From Gammaproteobacteria bacterium (lineage in GTDB: Bacteria > Pseudomonadota > Gammaproteobacteria > Xanthomonadales > Xanthomonadaceae), in the NCBI GenBank assembly GCA_025352045.1, contig JANXUD010000136.1:1-64000 (forward strand): DNA of 64,000 nucleotides, written 5' to 3'. The translations under genes were made by a program, and so were the position numbers. Positions 18,647 to 28,175 of this stretch are shown here, piece after piece. The notes below the pieces were generated by a model. That model did not search any database and had not been told where the DNA came from. It worked only from the letters and a program-made list of their open reading frames with translations. Position 1 is the first letter of the stretch, and every line of letters starts with the position of its first letter.

Positions 18647-19348
18647 GTGACGCCGGGTGGCCAGCGGATCCTGCTGGCCGGGGGCACCGGCCTGGTGGGC
18701 GGCCTGGTTGCCCGCGACCTGCTCGCGGCAAGCAGTTTCAGCGGGGTGCTGCTCGCGCCCGCGCGCCGCGACATCGGACGGGTGGATCCCCGACTGGTGG
18801 CGCCGGTCCTAGACTTCAACGCGCCCGGGGCCGATGGCGAACTTGCCGCGGCCGCGCGTGTCGCGCATGCGGTGCCGCTGGATGCCTACGTCAGTTGCCT
18901 GGGCACGACACTGCGCGCGGCGGGATCGCGCGAAGCCTTCCTGGCCGTGGATCGTGAACTGGTCCTGCGACTGGCGCAGCTTGCCCGCGGCCTCGGTGCC
19001 AGCCGCGCCATCCTGGTGTCGTCGGTGGGAGCGAGCCGGCAATCGGGGAACTTCTACCTGCGCGTGAAGGGCGAGGTCGAAGACGCGATGGAGCGGCTCG
19101 GATTCGCACGCCTTGACATCCTGCAGCCCGGGCTGCTGATCGGCACGCGCAGCGAGCGCCGGCCGGCCGAAGCGCTGGCACAGCGGTTCGCGCCCTTGGG
19201 CAATGCGCTGCTGCGCGGTGGCTTGCGTCGCTATCGGAGCTTGGAGGCCGACGCGGTCGCCCGCGCCATCGTCGCATTGCTGGGCGAATCGGCGCCCGGT
19301 GTGTTCAGCCATACCCACGACGCGATCGTCGAACAGGCCGCGCGCTGA
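18647..19348 (+). CDS. NAD(P)H-binding Rossmann protein (atypical SDR)
   Basis: RILLAGGTGLVGGLVARDLL; SSVGASRQSGNFYLRVKGEVEDAMERLGFARLDILQPGLLIGTR; GTG start inferred. Confidence 0.8.
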   Translation: MTPGGQRILLAGGTGLVGGLVARDLLAASSFSGVLLAPARRDIGRVDPRLVAPVLDFNAPGADGELAAAARVAHAVPLDAYVSCLGTTLRAAGSREAFLAVDRELVLRLAQLARGLGASRAILVSSVGASRQSGNFYLRVKGEVEDAMERLGFARLDILQPGLLIGTRSERRPAEALAQRFAPLGNALLRGGLRRYRSLEADAVARAIVALLGESAPGVFSHTHDAIVEQAAR

Positions 19349-19397
19349 CTCGACCGACCCCGCCTCGAAATCGCGCGGGTCCGGCCCGGCAAATCCA

Positions 19398-19450
19398 GTC
19401 GGGCAAGGTTGGTCGGGCAGGGTTAGTCGAGCAGGGTTAGTCGAGCAGGG
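19398..19450. repeat. 14-bp tandem repeat (~3.8 units) spanning the tesA stop codon
   Basis: gtcgggcaaggttg / gtcgggcagggtta / gtcgagcagggtta / gtcgagcaggg; on the minus strand units repeat CTGCTCGACTAACC. Confidence 0.85.
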
Positions 19451-20129
19451 GCAGCAGCGCCGGCCAGACATGGTCGCGCAGCTTGCCTTGCACGGCCGCC
19501 ACCGGATGCATGTTGTCGGCCTGGAAGTTGCGCCGGTCGGCGGAGATCGGCGCCAGCAGGAAGGGCAGGAAGGCGACGCGATGCGCCTTGGCCAGGTCCT
19601 GGTACATCGCGTCGAAGCCGCGGGTGTATTGCGGCCCGAAATTCGGCGGCAGGTGCATGCCCACCAGCAGGACGCGGGCGCCGGCCCCGTTCGAGGCGCG
19701 GATCATCTGGTCGAGGTTGGCGCGGCTCCGGCTCAGGTCCAGCCCGCGCAACCCGTCATTCGCGCCAAGCTCGATCACCACCACCGCTGGCCGGAGCCGC
19801 TGCAGCTCGCCGCCGATCCGCGATGCACCGCCCGCGGTGGTCTCGCCGCTGACGCTGGCATTGACCAGGCGCCAGGCCGGGCGGGTCTCGCGCAGGCGCA
19901 GCGCCGCCAGGCTCACCCAGCCCTGGCTGGCGGCCAGGCCGTAGCCCGCCGACAGGGAATCGCCCATCACCAGGATCGTCTTCGCAGGTGCAGCCGTTGG
20001 CCCCGGCGCAGGCGTTGCCGCCCGCGTCACGGCCGACCAGGCCAACATCAGCAGGAGCAACAGGGGCAGCACCAACAGTGCCCGCACCAGTTGAACTCGA
20101 CGTGCCAACGCTCCATATCCTTCGTTCAT
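19437..20129 (-). CDS. tesA: Arylesterase/lysophospholipase L1, SGNH hydrolase
   Basis: ILVMGDSLSAGYGL, ELGANDGLRGL, DNMHP; divergent from a ybbA/ybbP pair. Confidence 0.92.
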   Translation of the reverse strand: MNEGYGALARRVQLVRALLVLPLLLLLMLAWSAVTRAATPAPGPTAAPAKTILVMGDSLSAGYGLAASQGWVSLAALRLRETRPAWRLVNASVSGETTAGGASRIGGELQRLRPAVVVIELGANDGLRGLDLSRSRANLDQMIRASNGAGARVLLVGMHLPPNFGPQYTRGFDAMYQDLAKAHRVAFLPFLLAPISADRRNFQADNMHPVAAVQGKLRDHVWPALLPLLD

Positions 20130-20148
20130 CCTGCGGATTTCCTGGCCC

Positions 20149-20868
20149 ATGACTGATGCAATGGCGGCGACGTCGCCCAATTCAAGCCGCGCGGCGCCTT
20201 CAGGCGCCCTGGTGGCCGAGGACCTGGGCAAGCGCGTGCGCCTGCCCGACCATGAGCTGACCATCCTCGACTCTGTCGGGTTCCATATCGCGGCGGGCGA
20301 GGCGGTGGCGATCGTCGGTGCCTCCGGTTCAGGCAAGAGCACCCTGCTGTCCTTGCTGGCGGGGCTCGACACCCCGAGCGTGGGCCGGGTCCGGCTGGGC
20401 GACGTGGACCTGTCGGCGCTCGACGAAGATGGCCGGGCCAAGTTGCGCGGCGAGCGGGTGGGCTTCGTGTTCCAGAGTTTCCAGTTGCTGCCGGCGCTGA
20501 CCGCGCTCGAGAACGTCATGCTTCCGCTGGAATTGCGCGGCGACCGGGACGCCGCGGGACCCGCGCGGCGCATCCTCGAGCGCGTGGGCCTGGGCGAACG
20601 CCTGGAACACTACCCGCGCCAGTTGTCCGGCGGCGAGCAGCAGCGCGTCGCGCTGGCCCGCGCATTCGTCACCGGACCTTCCCTCCTGTTCGCGGACGAG
20701 CCCACCGGCAACCTCGACACCGAGACCGGCCGCTCGGTGATCGACCTGCTGTTCGAACTCAATGCGCAAGCCGGCACCACCCTGGTGCTGGTCACCCACG
20801 ACGAACGCCTGGCCGAACGATGCGGCCGCGTGCTGCGCCTGGACCGCGGACGGCTGGTCGCCGGATGA
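20149..20868 (+). CDS. ybbA: ABC transporter ATP-binding protein (YbbA-like)
   Basis: Walker [37 protein letters not shown]. Confidence 0.9.
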   Translation: MTDAMAATSPNSSRAAPSGALVAEDLGKRVRLPDHELTILDSVGFHIAAGEAVAIVGASGSGKSTLLSLLAGLDTPSVGRVRLGDVDLSALDEDGRAKLRGERVGFVFQSFQLLPALTALENVMLPLELRGDRDAAGPARRILERVGLGERLEHYPRQLSGGEQQRVALARAFVTGPSLLFADEPTGNLDTETGRSVIDLLFELNAQAGTTLVLVTHDERLAERCGRVLRLDRGRLVAG

Positions 20869-20920
20869 GCATCCGCCGCTGCGAGCCGCTCGATGGCAGT
20901 CGTGCGGCGAAGGCATTTCG

Positions 20921-23416
20921 ATGAAGACGCTCGCCCTGGCCTGGCGGCAATTGCGCCGCGACCTCGCGGCTGGCGAATTGCGCGTCCTGCTCGCCGCATT
21001 GGTGCTCGCGGTGATGGCCGTGGGTTCGGTCGGTTTCCTTACCGACCGCGCCGAGCGCGCGCTGGCGCTGCAGGCCAACGCCCTGCTGGGCGGCGATGCC
21101 GTGCTGCGCGCGGACGAACCCATTGACCCCGGGCTGCGCGCGCTGGCGCGGGCGCCTGGCCTCGTCGCCACCGAAACGCATGCCTTCCCGAGCATGGTCG
21201 GTGTCGGCGACCAATTGAAGCTGGGTGACGTGCGCGGATTGGGCGCCGGCTTTCCCTTGCGCGGGCGCTTCACCGTCGTGCGCGAGACAGGGGGCGGCGA
21301 GCATGCCGCCAGCGGCGTCCCCGCCCGCGGCACGGCCTGGATGAGCCGGGCGGGCGCGCAGGCCCTGTCGGCGCACCTGGGCGATATGGTCCAGGTTGGC
21401 AGCAGCCGGCTGCGCCTGGCGGCGCTGGTGACGCAGGAACCGGAGGCCGCGCTGGATTATTTCGCCGCGGGCCCAAAGGCCTTCCTCAGCCTGGCCGACC
21501 TGCCGGCGACCGGACTGGAGCAGCCGGGCAGCCGCATCATCTATCGCCTCGTGGTCGCAGGCGATCCATCGGCCGTGGAGGGATTCATCGCCGCGGCGCG
21601 CCCACGACTCGCACGCGGCCAGCGACTCGAGACTGCCGCCGATGCGCGGCCGGAAGTGCGCGCGGCGCTCGACCGCGCCAGCCGCTTCCTCGGACTGGCC
21701 GCACTGGTCGCGGTCGTCCTGGCCGCGATCGCCGTGGCCATGGGCGCGCGACGGCACAGCGAGCGCCACCTGGCAGGCAGCGCGGTGATGCGGTGCCTGG
21801 GCGCCAGCCAGCGCACCCTGGTAGGCATCCACGTGGGCGAACTGGCGATGCTGGGCGTGGCGGCCGGCATCGTCGGCGTTGGACTGGCCTGGGCCTTGCA
21901 AGCGATCGCCGGCGAGTGGCTCGCGCACGCGATGCAGGTGGCGGTGCCCGCAGCAGGGTGGACGCCCGCGCTCGAGGCGCTGGCGGTCGGCTTCACCGTG
22001 CTGCTGGCCTTCGGTATCCCGCCGGTGCTGGCGCTGCGCCGCGTGTCGGCGTTGCGGGTGCTGCGCAAGGATGTCGGCAACGCCGAACCCAGCGCCTGGG
22101 TCGTCGGCCTGCTCGGACTGGGCGGCCTGGCCCTGCTGCTGTGGTGGAAGGCGGGGTCGGCAACGCTTGGCACCGCGATGCTGCTCGGCATCGTGGCCAC
22201 GTTGGCGCTGCTCGGCCTGCTCGCCTTCGCACTGATCGCCGTGTTGCGCCGGCTGCGTTCGCGCCTGCATGGGCCGTTGCGCTATGGACTGGCAAACGTG
22301 AGCCGGCGCCCGGCGGCGAGCGTGGCGCAGGTCGCCTCGCTCGGCCTCGGCCTGATGGTGCTGTTGCTGCTGACCTTCGTGCGGACCGACCTGCTGGCGC
22401 GCTGGCAGGAGGCCCTGCCGGCCGATGCGCCGAACCGCTTCATCATCAACGTGCAGCCGGACCAGCTCGAGGGCGTGCAGCGCCTGATCGCCCAGCCCGG
22501 CGTCCCGGCGCCCGAGCTGGTGCCGATGGTGCGCGCGCGCCTGGTCGAGTGGAACGGCAAGCCGGTCACCGGCAATGACTTTGCCCAGGGCGGCGATCGT
22601 GCGCAGCGACTGGCCGAACGCGAGTTCAACCTGAGCTCGGCGGCCACGCTGCGACCGGACAACCGCATCACCGCAGGTCGTTTCTGGCCAGCGCGCAAGG
22701 CCGGCGCGCCGGAACTGTCGGTCGAAGAGGATTTCGCGCACATGCTCGGCTGGAAGCCCGGGGACCGCGTGGCCTTCGACGTGGCTGGCCAACGCCTCGA
22801 GGCGACCATCACCAGCCTGCGCAAGGTGGACTGGCAGAGCTTCAAGCCGAATTTCTTCGTGATGGTGTCGCCGGGCGTGCTCGATGGCTACGCCGCCAGC
22901 TATGTCGGCGGCGTGCACGTGGCCGATGGCGACAAGCTCACGCGCAACCTGGTCGCCGCCTATCCGAACCTTACCGTGATCGACATCGACGCCGTGCTGG
23001 CGCAGGTGCGGGCCACCGTGGACCAGGTGTCGGCCGTGGTCGAGGCGGTGTTCTATTTCTCCCTGGCTGCCGGCGTTCTGGTGCTGGTGGCGGCGATCGG
23101 CGCCTCGCAGGACGAGCGCCTGCTCGAGGCCGCGGTGATGCGCGTGCTCGGCGGCCGGCGCCGGCAACTGGTGCTTGCGCAGCTGTCCGAGTTCGCGGTG
23201 ATCGGCTTGCTGACCGGCCTGGCCGCAGCGATCGCGGCCAGCCTGCTGGCCGGCGTGGTCGCCGACCAGGTGCTTGATCTTCCCTTCGCCCTGGATTGGC
23301 TCCTGGTGCTCACCAGCACGGCCGTTGGCGTGCTCGCGTCGGTCGTCGCGGGCATGCTGGCGACCCGACGCATCCTGTCGGCGCCGCCGACGGTCAGCCT
23401 GCGCGAACTGGGCTGA
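20921..23416 (+). CDS. ybbP: FtsX-like ABC transporter permease (YbbP-like)
   Basis: Large multi-TM FtsX-like permease directly downstream of ybbA; AVMRCLGASQRTLVGIHVGELAMLG and AVMRVLGGRRRQLVLAQLSEFAVIG. Confidence 0.9.
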   Translation: MKTLALAWRQLRRDLAAGELRVLLAALVLAVMAVGSVGFLTDRAERALALQANALLGGDAVLRADEPIDPGLRALARAPGLVATETHAFPSMVGVGDQLKLGDVRGLGAGFPLRGRFTVVRETGGGEHAASGVPARGTAWMSRAGAQALSAHLGDMVQVGSSRLRLAALVTQEPEAALDYFAAGPKAFLSLADLPATGLEQPGSRIIYRLVVAGDPSAVEGFIAAARPRLARGQRLETAADARPEVRAALDRASRFLGLAALVAVVLAAIAVAMGARRHSERHLAGSAVMRCLGASQRTLVGIHVGELAMLGVAAGIVGVGLAWALQAIAGEWLAHAMQVAVPAAGWTPALEALAVGFTVLLAFGIPPVLALRRVSALRVLRKDVGNAEPSAWVVGLLGLGGLALLLWWKAGSATLGTAMLLGIVATLALLGLLAFALIAVLRRLRSRLHGPLRYGLANVSRRPAASVAQVASLGLGLMVLLLLTFVRTDLLARWQEALPADAPNRFIINVQPDQLEGVQRLIAQPGVPAPELVPMVRARLVEWNGKPVTGNDFAQGGDRAQRLAEREFNLSSAATLRPDNRITAGRFWPARKAGAPELSVEEDFAHMLGWKPGDRVAFDVAGQRLEATITSLRKVDWQSFKPNFFVMVSPGVLDGYAASYVGGVHVADGDKLTRNLVAAYPNLTVIDIDAVLAQVRATVDQVSAVVEAVFYFSLAAGVLVLVAAIGASQDERLLEAAVMRVLGGRRRQLVLAQLSEFAVIGLLTGLAAAIAASLLAGVVADQVLDLPFALDWLLVLTSTAVGVLASVVAGMLATRRILSAPPTVSLRELG

Positions 23417-23470
23417 GACGCAGCCGCGATCGAGCCTGTTGCGCGGAAACGCGCCCGCGCGCCTTGCCGG

Positions 23471-23962
23471 TCAGTTCCAGAGCAGCGCCAGCACGAAGAC
23501 GCCCAGCATCGCGAACGCCAACGCCAGCTTCAGCGCCGTTCCAAGCGCCAGCCCGAGCCATGCGCCCATGCCGATGTGCGAAGCCTCGCGCAGGGCCTTG
23601 CCGCGCGCCAGCTCGCCCAATACCGCGCCCACGAACGGGCCGAGGATCAGGCCCGGGATGCTGAAGAACAGGCCGCCGAACACCGTGCCCAGGGCCGCGC
23701 CCAGCATCGCCAGCTTGCCCGCGCCGACCCGCTTGGCACCCAGGGCGGTGGCGCCGACGTCGGCCACGATCGAGGCGATGGTCAGCAGCCCGAGCAAGCC
23801 GATCGTCCATCCACCGACTTTCGAATAGCCGTCGGCCCAGGCCGCCAGCCACATGCCGGCGAACATCAGCGGCAGGCCCGGCAGGGCCGGAAGCACCGTC
23901 CCAACAAGGCCGGCAAGGATCAGGATCGCAGCGAGGATCCAGGCGAGCAGGTGCATGTCCAT
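23471..23962 (-). CDS. DUF456 family membrane protein
   Basis: LVGTVLPALPGLPLMFAGMWLAAW; GGLFFSIPGLILGPFVGAVLGEL. Confidence 0.88.
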   Translation of the reverse strand: MDMHLLAWILAAILILAGLVGTVLPALPGLPLMFAGMWLAAWADGYSKVGGWTIGLLGLLTIASIVADVGATALGAKRVGAGKLAMLGAALGTVFGGLFFSIPGLILGPFVGAVLGELARGKALREASHIGMGAWLGLALGTALKLALAFAMLGVFVLALLWN

Positions 23963-24013
23963 GCGCTGATGATAGGGCAGGGCGCCTGCACGGCACATGC
24001 ATGCGCGGGCAAA

Positions 24014-24042
24014 GGAAGGGCCCGCCGAAGCGGGCCCTGTGG
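24014..24042 (-). terminator. Terminator-like hairpin with UUCG tetraloop downstream of the M35 peptidase gene
   Basis: Minus strand: agggcccgc-ttcg-gcgggccct followed by tcctttgc. Confidence 0.65.
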
Positions 24043-24058
24043 TGGCGCGCCGGGACGC

Positions 24059-25168
24059 TTACTGCTGGGTCGGGTTGTTCTCGGCGAAATACTCGTGGCT
24101 GTCGGCGTTGTTCAGCGCGCTGTCCGGATTGCTGATCGCCAGGCTGCGGGCGCCACTTTGGCCATAGACCACGTCGTTGGTGCCCGCGGTCACGTTGAAG
24201 TGGCTGGTCTCGTGGATCAGGGTGCCGCCCTTGGAGTCCGTACCCTGGGTCGGCGCGGTCCAGAAGGCCTTGCAGACGAAGATCTCGAAGGGTTTGGTCG
24301 GATACACGTAGGCGTAGTAGTTCTGGTTGCAGCCGCAATTGATCTTGACCTGGCCGCCGCTCTGGTCGAGGGCATTGTCGATCGCGATGTAGTGGTTGGT
24401 CGCCGTGGTGAAGCGTGTCGAGGTATAGGCGCCAAACCAGGTGGTGTAGCGCGTGGTCGGCGCGTTGTGCGACGCGAAGTAGTCGCGCGCGCCCTGCGAG
24501 TAGACACGGGCCTGCGCCACGCCTGCACCCGCATCGGTGATCTGGGTGGTGCTGCAGCCGACGTAGGTCACGCCATTGACCACGGTGCCGCCGCTGCCGG
24601 GCTTGCCCTGGCCGGAGACATTGCCCTTGCCCTGCGCCTTCAGCGCGCTGGCGCCGTCGACGAACAGGGTCACCGGCGCCGAGCGCAGGCCGGCGAGGTG
24701 GCCGTTGGCGCCGCTGATCTTCTTGCCGCCCGCGGTGCGCGCACCGTTGAGCACCGAGTCGAAGCTGACGTCGTAGACGCCGCCTGCCGACAGGTCGTAG
24801 GACTGGGCCAGGTTCACCTTGAAGACCTTGGTCTCGTAGGGCTGGAAGCTGGCCATGTCCGCTTCAGTGGGTGCCGGGCGCTTGACCTGCGGGCCGATGT
24901 AAGTGGCCGCCTTGCCGTTGCCGAACACCTGGAAGAGCTTGCCTTCGGAGCTGCCCGACGGCAGCTGCCAGTACGGCACCTTGATCACCTGCGCGCTGTT
25001 GTTGGTGATGCGGAAATCGACGTCGCCCGAGCCATTGGCCTCGGCCTGCATGCCGACGCTCAGCGGATTGCGCAGGGTCTGGTCGCCAACCTGGCGCGCG
25101 GCGAAGCTCGCGCCCGCGGCGGCCACGAAGGCGGTCGCGAAGGCGATGGTGCGGATGGGACTGGTCAT
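24059..25168 (-). CDS. M35 (deuterolysin/Lys-N type) secreted metalloendopeptidase
   Basis: Signal peptide; aspzincin region GGTLIHETSHFNVTAGTNDVVYG and NPDSALNNADSHEYFAENNP. Confidence 0.9.
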   Translation of the reverse strand: MTSPIRTIAFATAFVAAAGASFAARQVGDQTLRNPLSVGMQAEANGSGDVDFRITNNSAQVIKVPYWQLPSGSSEGKLFQVFGNGKAATYIGPQVKRPAPTEADMASFQPYETKVFKVNLAQSYDLSAGGVYDVSFDSVLNGARTAGGKKISGANGHLAGLRSAPVTLFVDGASALKAQGKGNVSGQGKPGSGGTVVNGVTYVGCSTTQITDAGAGVAQARVYSQGARDYFASHNAPTTRYTTWFGAYTSTRFTTATNHYIAIDNALDQSGGQVKINCGCNQNYYAYVYPTKPFEIFVCKAFWTAPTQGTDSKGGTLIHETSHFNVTAGTNDVVYGQSGARSLAISNPDSALNNADSHEYFAENNPTQQ

Positions 25169-25302
25169 GCGGACTCCCGGGGGACGGTTGGACGGAATGG
25201 ACCCGGGTGGACCCGGGCCGTCCCGACCTTAGCGAACTGTGCGCTGCTTCGCATGTTGCGGCGCATCAATCATCGCATTCCGTCAATTTCCGTTGCGCGC
25301 CT

Positions 25303-25701
25303 TCAGTTGCGGTAGTCGCGATGGCACGCGTCGCAGGCCTTGTCGAGATTGCTGAGGATGGCGCCGGCCGCGGCGCAACTGGCCGGCGGCACCTGGAGCG
25401 CACCATCCGCGGCTGCCCGCAACTGGCTGGCATAGCGGGCGAACTGCGGGTCGTCCTGCAGCTTGCCGAACGCCGGCTCGATGTCGTTGGCCACCAGGCG
25501 CAGGGTCTGCAGCTGCGGGCCGATGTCGGTGGTCGCGCAGCGGTTGGCCTTCAGGCTGCGATCCATGGCCTTCATGTGCTGGGCCATGACGGTCATGACC
25601 GCGGTGTCATAGTGCGGGCCACGGTTGATGGCGTTGACCACCAGCACGGTGGCGATGGCGCCGACCGCGAGGCCGACGAGGAACAGGACGAGCGAACGCA
25701 T
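25303..25701 (-). CDS. Membrane-anchored cytochrome c'-like protein
   Basis: N-terminal TM; single C-terminal haem motif KACDACHRDYRN. Confidence 0.7.
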   Translation of the reverse strand: MRSLVLFLVGLAVGAIATVLVVNAINRGPHYDTAVMTVMAQHMKAMDRSLKANRCATTDIGPQLQTLRLVANDIEPAFGKLQDDPQFARYASQLRAAADGALQVPPASCAAAGAILSNLDKACDACHRDYRN

Positions 25702-25733
25702 CAATAACTCCGGAACGCGGGGAATGGGCAAGC

Positions 25734-26183
25734 CTAATGTACGGCGACCAGGCGCCCCTGGACCAGCCGCACGCGCGCGCCGACGACGATGCCGCCGGCG
25801 ATCAGGTTCTGGTGCACGACCAGTTCCCGTCCGTCATCCATGCGCAGGTGGATTCGCCAGGCGCGCTGCGCGGGCGGCGGCGTTCCCGCAGCCGCGCCCG
25901 GCGTGCGCGCGGTCGGCGCCGGCGCCGACAGGACGCCGCCCACCACCCCGCCCAGGACGGCGCCACCCGAGGCCGTGGCGCGGATCGCCGCCACCGATTC
26001 GATGCGCTCGACGCGGCCGCAGTCGGCGCAGGCCGGGCGCGACGGCGCCTGTGACGCGATGGGCGGCATGCGAGCCGGGGGCATGGGCTCAGCCACGACG
26101 CGCGTCCGCGGAGCGCCCGCACAAGCCGCAAGCACCAGGCAGGCCGTGGCGGCCAGCAGGCGGGGGAAGGTGCGAATGGTCAT
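25734..26183 (-). CDS. Glycine-zipper outer-membrane lipoprotein
   Basis: Lipobox LVLAAC; AIRATASGGAVLGGVVGGVL; C-terminal GARVRLVQGRLVAV. Confidence 0.75.
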   Translation of the reverse strand: MTIRTFPRLLAATACLVLAACAGAPRTRVVAEPMPPARMPPIASQAPSRPACADCGRVERIESVAAIRATASGGAVLGGVVGGVLSAPAPTARTPGAAAGTPPPAQRAWRIHLRMDDGRELVVHQNLIAGGIVVGARVRLVQGRLVAVH

Positions 26184-26261
26184 GCGCGATTGTGGCCTGC
26201 CGGGCGCCCCCAGTGCCAACCGCCGGCTGAATCGCGATCGCACGCTCAATTACAATTCGCC

Positions 26262-27068
26262 ATGGATCCCATCCTCGAGCAACGCTTCGCCGGCATCGAC
26301 CGGCTCTATGGCCGCGGCGCTGTGGAGCGGTTGGCCGGGCGCCATGTCGCCGTCATCGGCCTGGGCGGCGTGGGTTCCTGGGCGGTCGAAGCCCTGGCGC
26401 GAAGCGGCGTGGGCCGACTCACCCTCGTGGATGCGGACGACGTCTGCCTGTCCAACAGCAATCGCCAGATGCATGCGCTCGATGGCCAGTTCGGCCGCGG
26501 CAAGGCCGAGTTGCTGGCCGAGCGCTGCCGCGCGATCAATCCGCTGGTGCAGGTCGAGCCGGTCGCGCAGTTCCTGACGCCGTCCAACCTCGAGTCGCTG
26601 CTGGATCGCGGCTACGACCTGGTGCTGGATGCCTGCGACAGTTTCCGCAGCAAGGTCGAGATGATCGCCTGGTGCCGCCGGCGCAAGCTCCCGGTGCTGG
26701 TGGTCGGCTCGGCCGGCGGGCGCAGCGATTCGACCCAGGTGCGGGTGCGCGACCTTTCCCGCACCGAGCACGATGCCCTGCTTGCCCTGGTGCGCAAGAA
26801 GCTGCGCTCGGATTTCAATTTCCCCAAGAACGCCAGCCGCTATTTCGGCGTGCCGGCAATCTATTCGCTCGAAAACGTCCGCTATCCCCAGGGCGATGGC
26901 AGTGTCTGCGGGACTCGACCTGCGCTGGGACCGGACGCGGCGCTGAAGCTGGATTGTGGCGCGGGCCTGGGTGCCGCGACCCACGTCACCGGCGCCTTCG
27001 CCTTCGCGGCAGTGGGCAAGGCCCTGGAATTGCTGCTGCGCCCGGACAAGGCCGTCACTCCGGATTAG
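26262..27068 (+). CDS. tcdA: tRNA threonylcarbamoyladenosine dehydratase (TcdA/CsdL)
   Basis: E1-like VIGLGGVGSWAVEALARSGVGRLTLVDADDVCLSNSNRQMHAL. Confidence 0.93.
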   Translation: MDPILEQRFAGIDRLYGRGAVERLAGRHVAVIGLGGVGSWAVEALARSGVGRLTLVDADDVCLSNSNRQMHALDGQFGRGKAELLAERCRAINPLVQVEPVAQFLTPSNLESLLDRGYDLVLDACDSFRSKVEMIAWCRRRKLPVLVVGSAGGRSDSTQVRVRDLSRTEHDALLALVRKKLRSDFNFPKNASRYFGVPAIYSLENVRYPQGDGSVCGTRPALGPDAALKLDCGAGLGAATHVTGAFAFAAVGKALELLLRPDKAVTPD

Positions 27069-27828
27069 CGAGGCCGAACAGCCGGCAGGCATTCGCGAAC
27101 GTGGCCTCCGCAATCGCCGCGGCGCTGGTTCCCCGCACCGCAGCGACGACGTTCGCGACCTCGACCAACCAGGCAGGTTCATTGCGTTGGCCGCGATGCG
27201 CCACGCCCGGCTGGTCCGGCGCGTCCGTCTCCAGCAGGAGGAAGTCCAGCGGCATCACCGCGACCACCCGGCGGATCCGCTTGGCGCGCTCGTAGCTCAC
27301 CGGACCGCCGATGCCGATGCAGAACCCGAGCTCGAACAGCTGCCGTGCCTGTTCCTCGCTGCCGGAAAAGCTGTGAACCACGCCGCGCAGGCCGCCGATG
27401 CGACGCAAGGCAAGGATCGTTGCTTCGACCGCCTGCCGCGCATGCAGGACCAACGGCAGGCCGAGGTCGCTGGCCAGTGCAAGCTGTCCGTCGAAGTAGA
27501 AACGCTGCGCGTCGGGATCGAGTCCCGGCACGAAATGATCCAGCCCGCACTCCCCGATCGCGCAGGCATGCTCGCGCTCGATCCAGTCGCCGAGTGCTTG
27601 CAGGTGGGCGGCCTCGTGGCGATCGAGGTACATCGGATGCAATCCATAGGCCGGATGCAGGCCCGGATCCAGGGTGCAGGCATCGCGCAGTCCCGGCCAG
27701 CTGGCATGGGCAACCGCGGGAACCAGTTGGGCGACCACCCCGGCCGCGCGGGCCCGATCGATCACGGCCTGGCGGTCGCCATCGAATTCCGTTGCGTCCA
27801 GGTGGCTGTGGCTGTCGAACAGCCGCAT
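27055..27828 (-). CDS. tatD: TatD family hydrolase
   Basis: LFDSHSHLDATEFD, AIGECGLDH, GVVHSFSGS, LLLETDAP. Confidence 0.92.
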   Translation of the reverse strand: MRLFDSHSHLDATEFDGDRQAVIDRARAAGVVAQLVPAVAHASWPGLRDACTLDPGLHPAYGLHPMYLDRHEAAHLQALGDWIEREHACAIGECGLDHFVPGLDPDAQRFYFDGQLALASDLGLPLVLHARQAVEATILALRRIGGLRGVVHSFSGSEEQARQLFELGFCIGIGGPVSYERAKRIRRVVAVMPLDFLLLETDAPDQPGVAHRGQRNEPAWLVEVANVVAAVRGTSAAAIAEATFANACRLFGLANPE

Positions 27829-27843
27829 CGGTCCGTCGCCCTG

Positions 27844-28038
27844 TCAGGGCGGAGGGGGGATCGAACGCTTCTTCCAGGACGACAACAGCACGGTCCCGAG
27901 CCCGAACAGGACCTCGAACGGCACCACCTCGGGAAGCAGCACATTGACGATGAGCAAGGCCACCCCGATCAGGCACAGTGTCGAGAAGCGCAGTCGGGCG
28001 GCGTAGGCGAGCAGGGAGCCGATCAGGAGCTTGGGCAT
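27844..28038 (-). CDS. Small two-TM membrane protein (DUF6116-like)
   Basis: 64 aa, MPKLLIGSLLAYAARLRFSTLCLIGVALLIVNVLLPEVVPFEVLFGLGTVLLSSWKKR; domain name from memory. Confidence 0.65.
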   Translation of the reverse strand: MPKLLIGSLLAYAARLRFSTLCLIGVALLIVNVLLPEVVPFEVLFGLGTVLLSSWKKRSIPPPP

Positions 28039-28175
28039 TGTCGTTTCCTCGTGGCGCCTGCACGCTATCACGGGAGGCGAGGGCGTGTGCCTGAACGGGT
28101 TCCTGGCGTTTCGGCAAGGGTTCAGGCCCGCGACGTAACCATGGGCCGATCCCGGCACTCCCGGGACCCAGGAGA

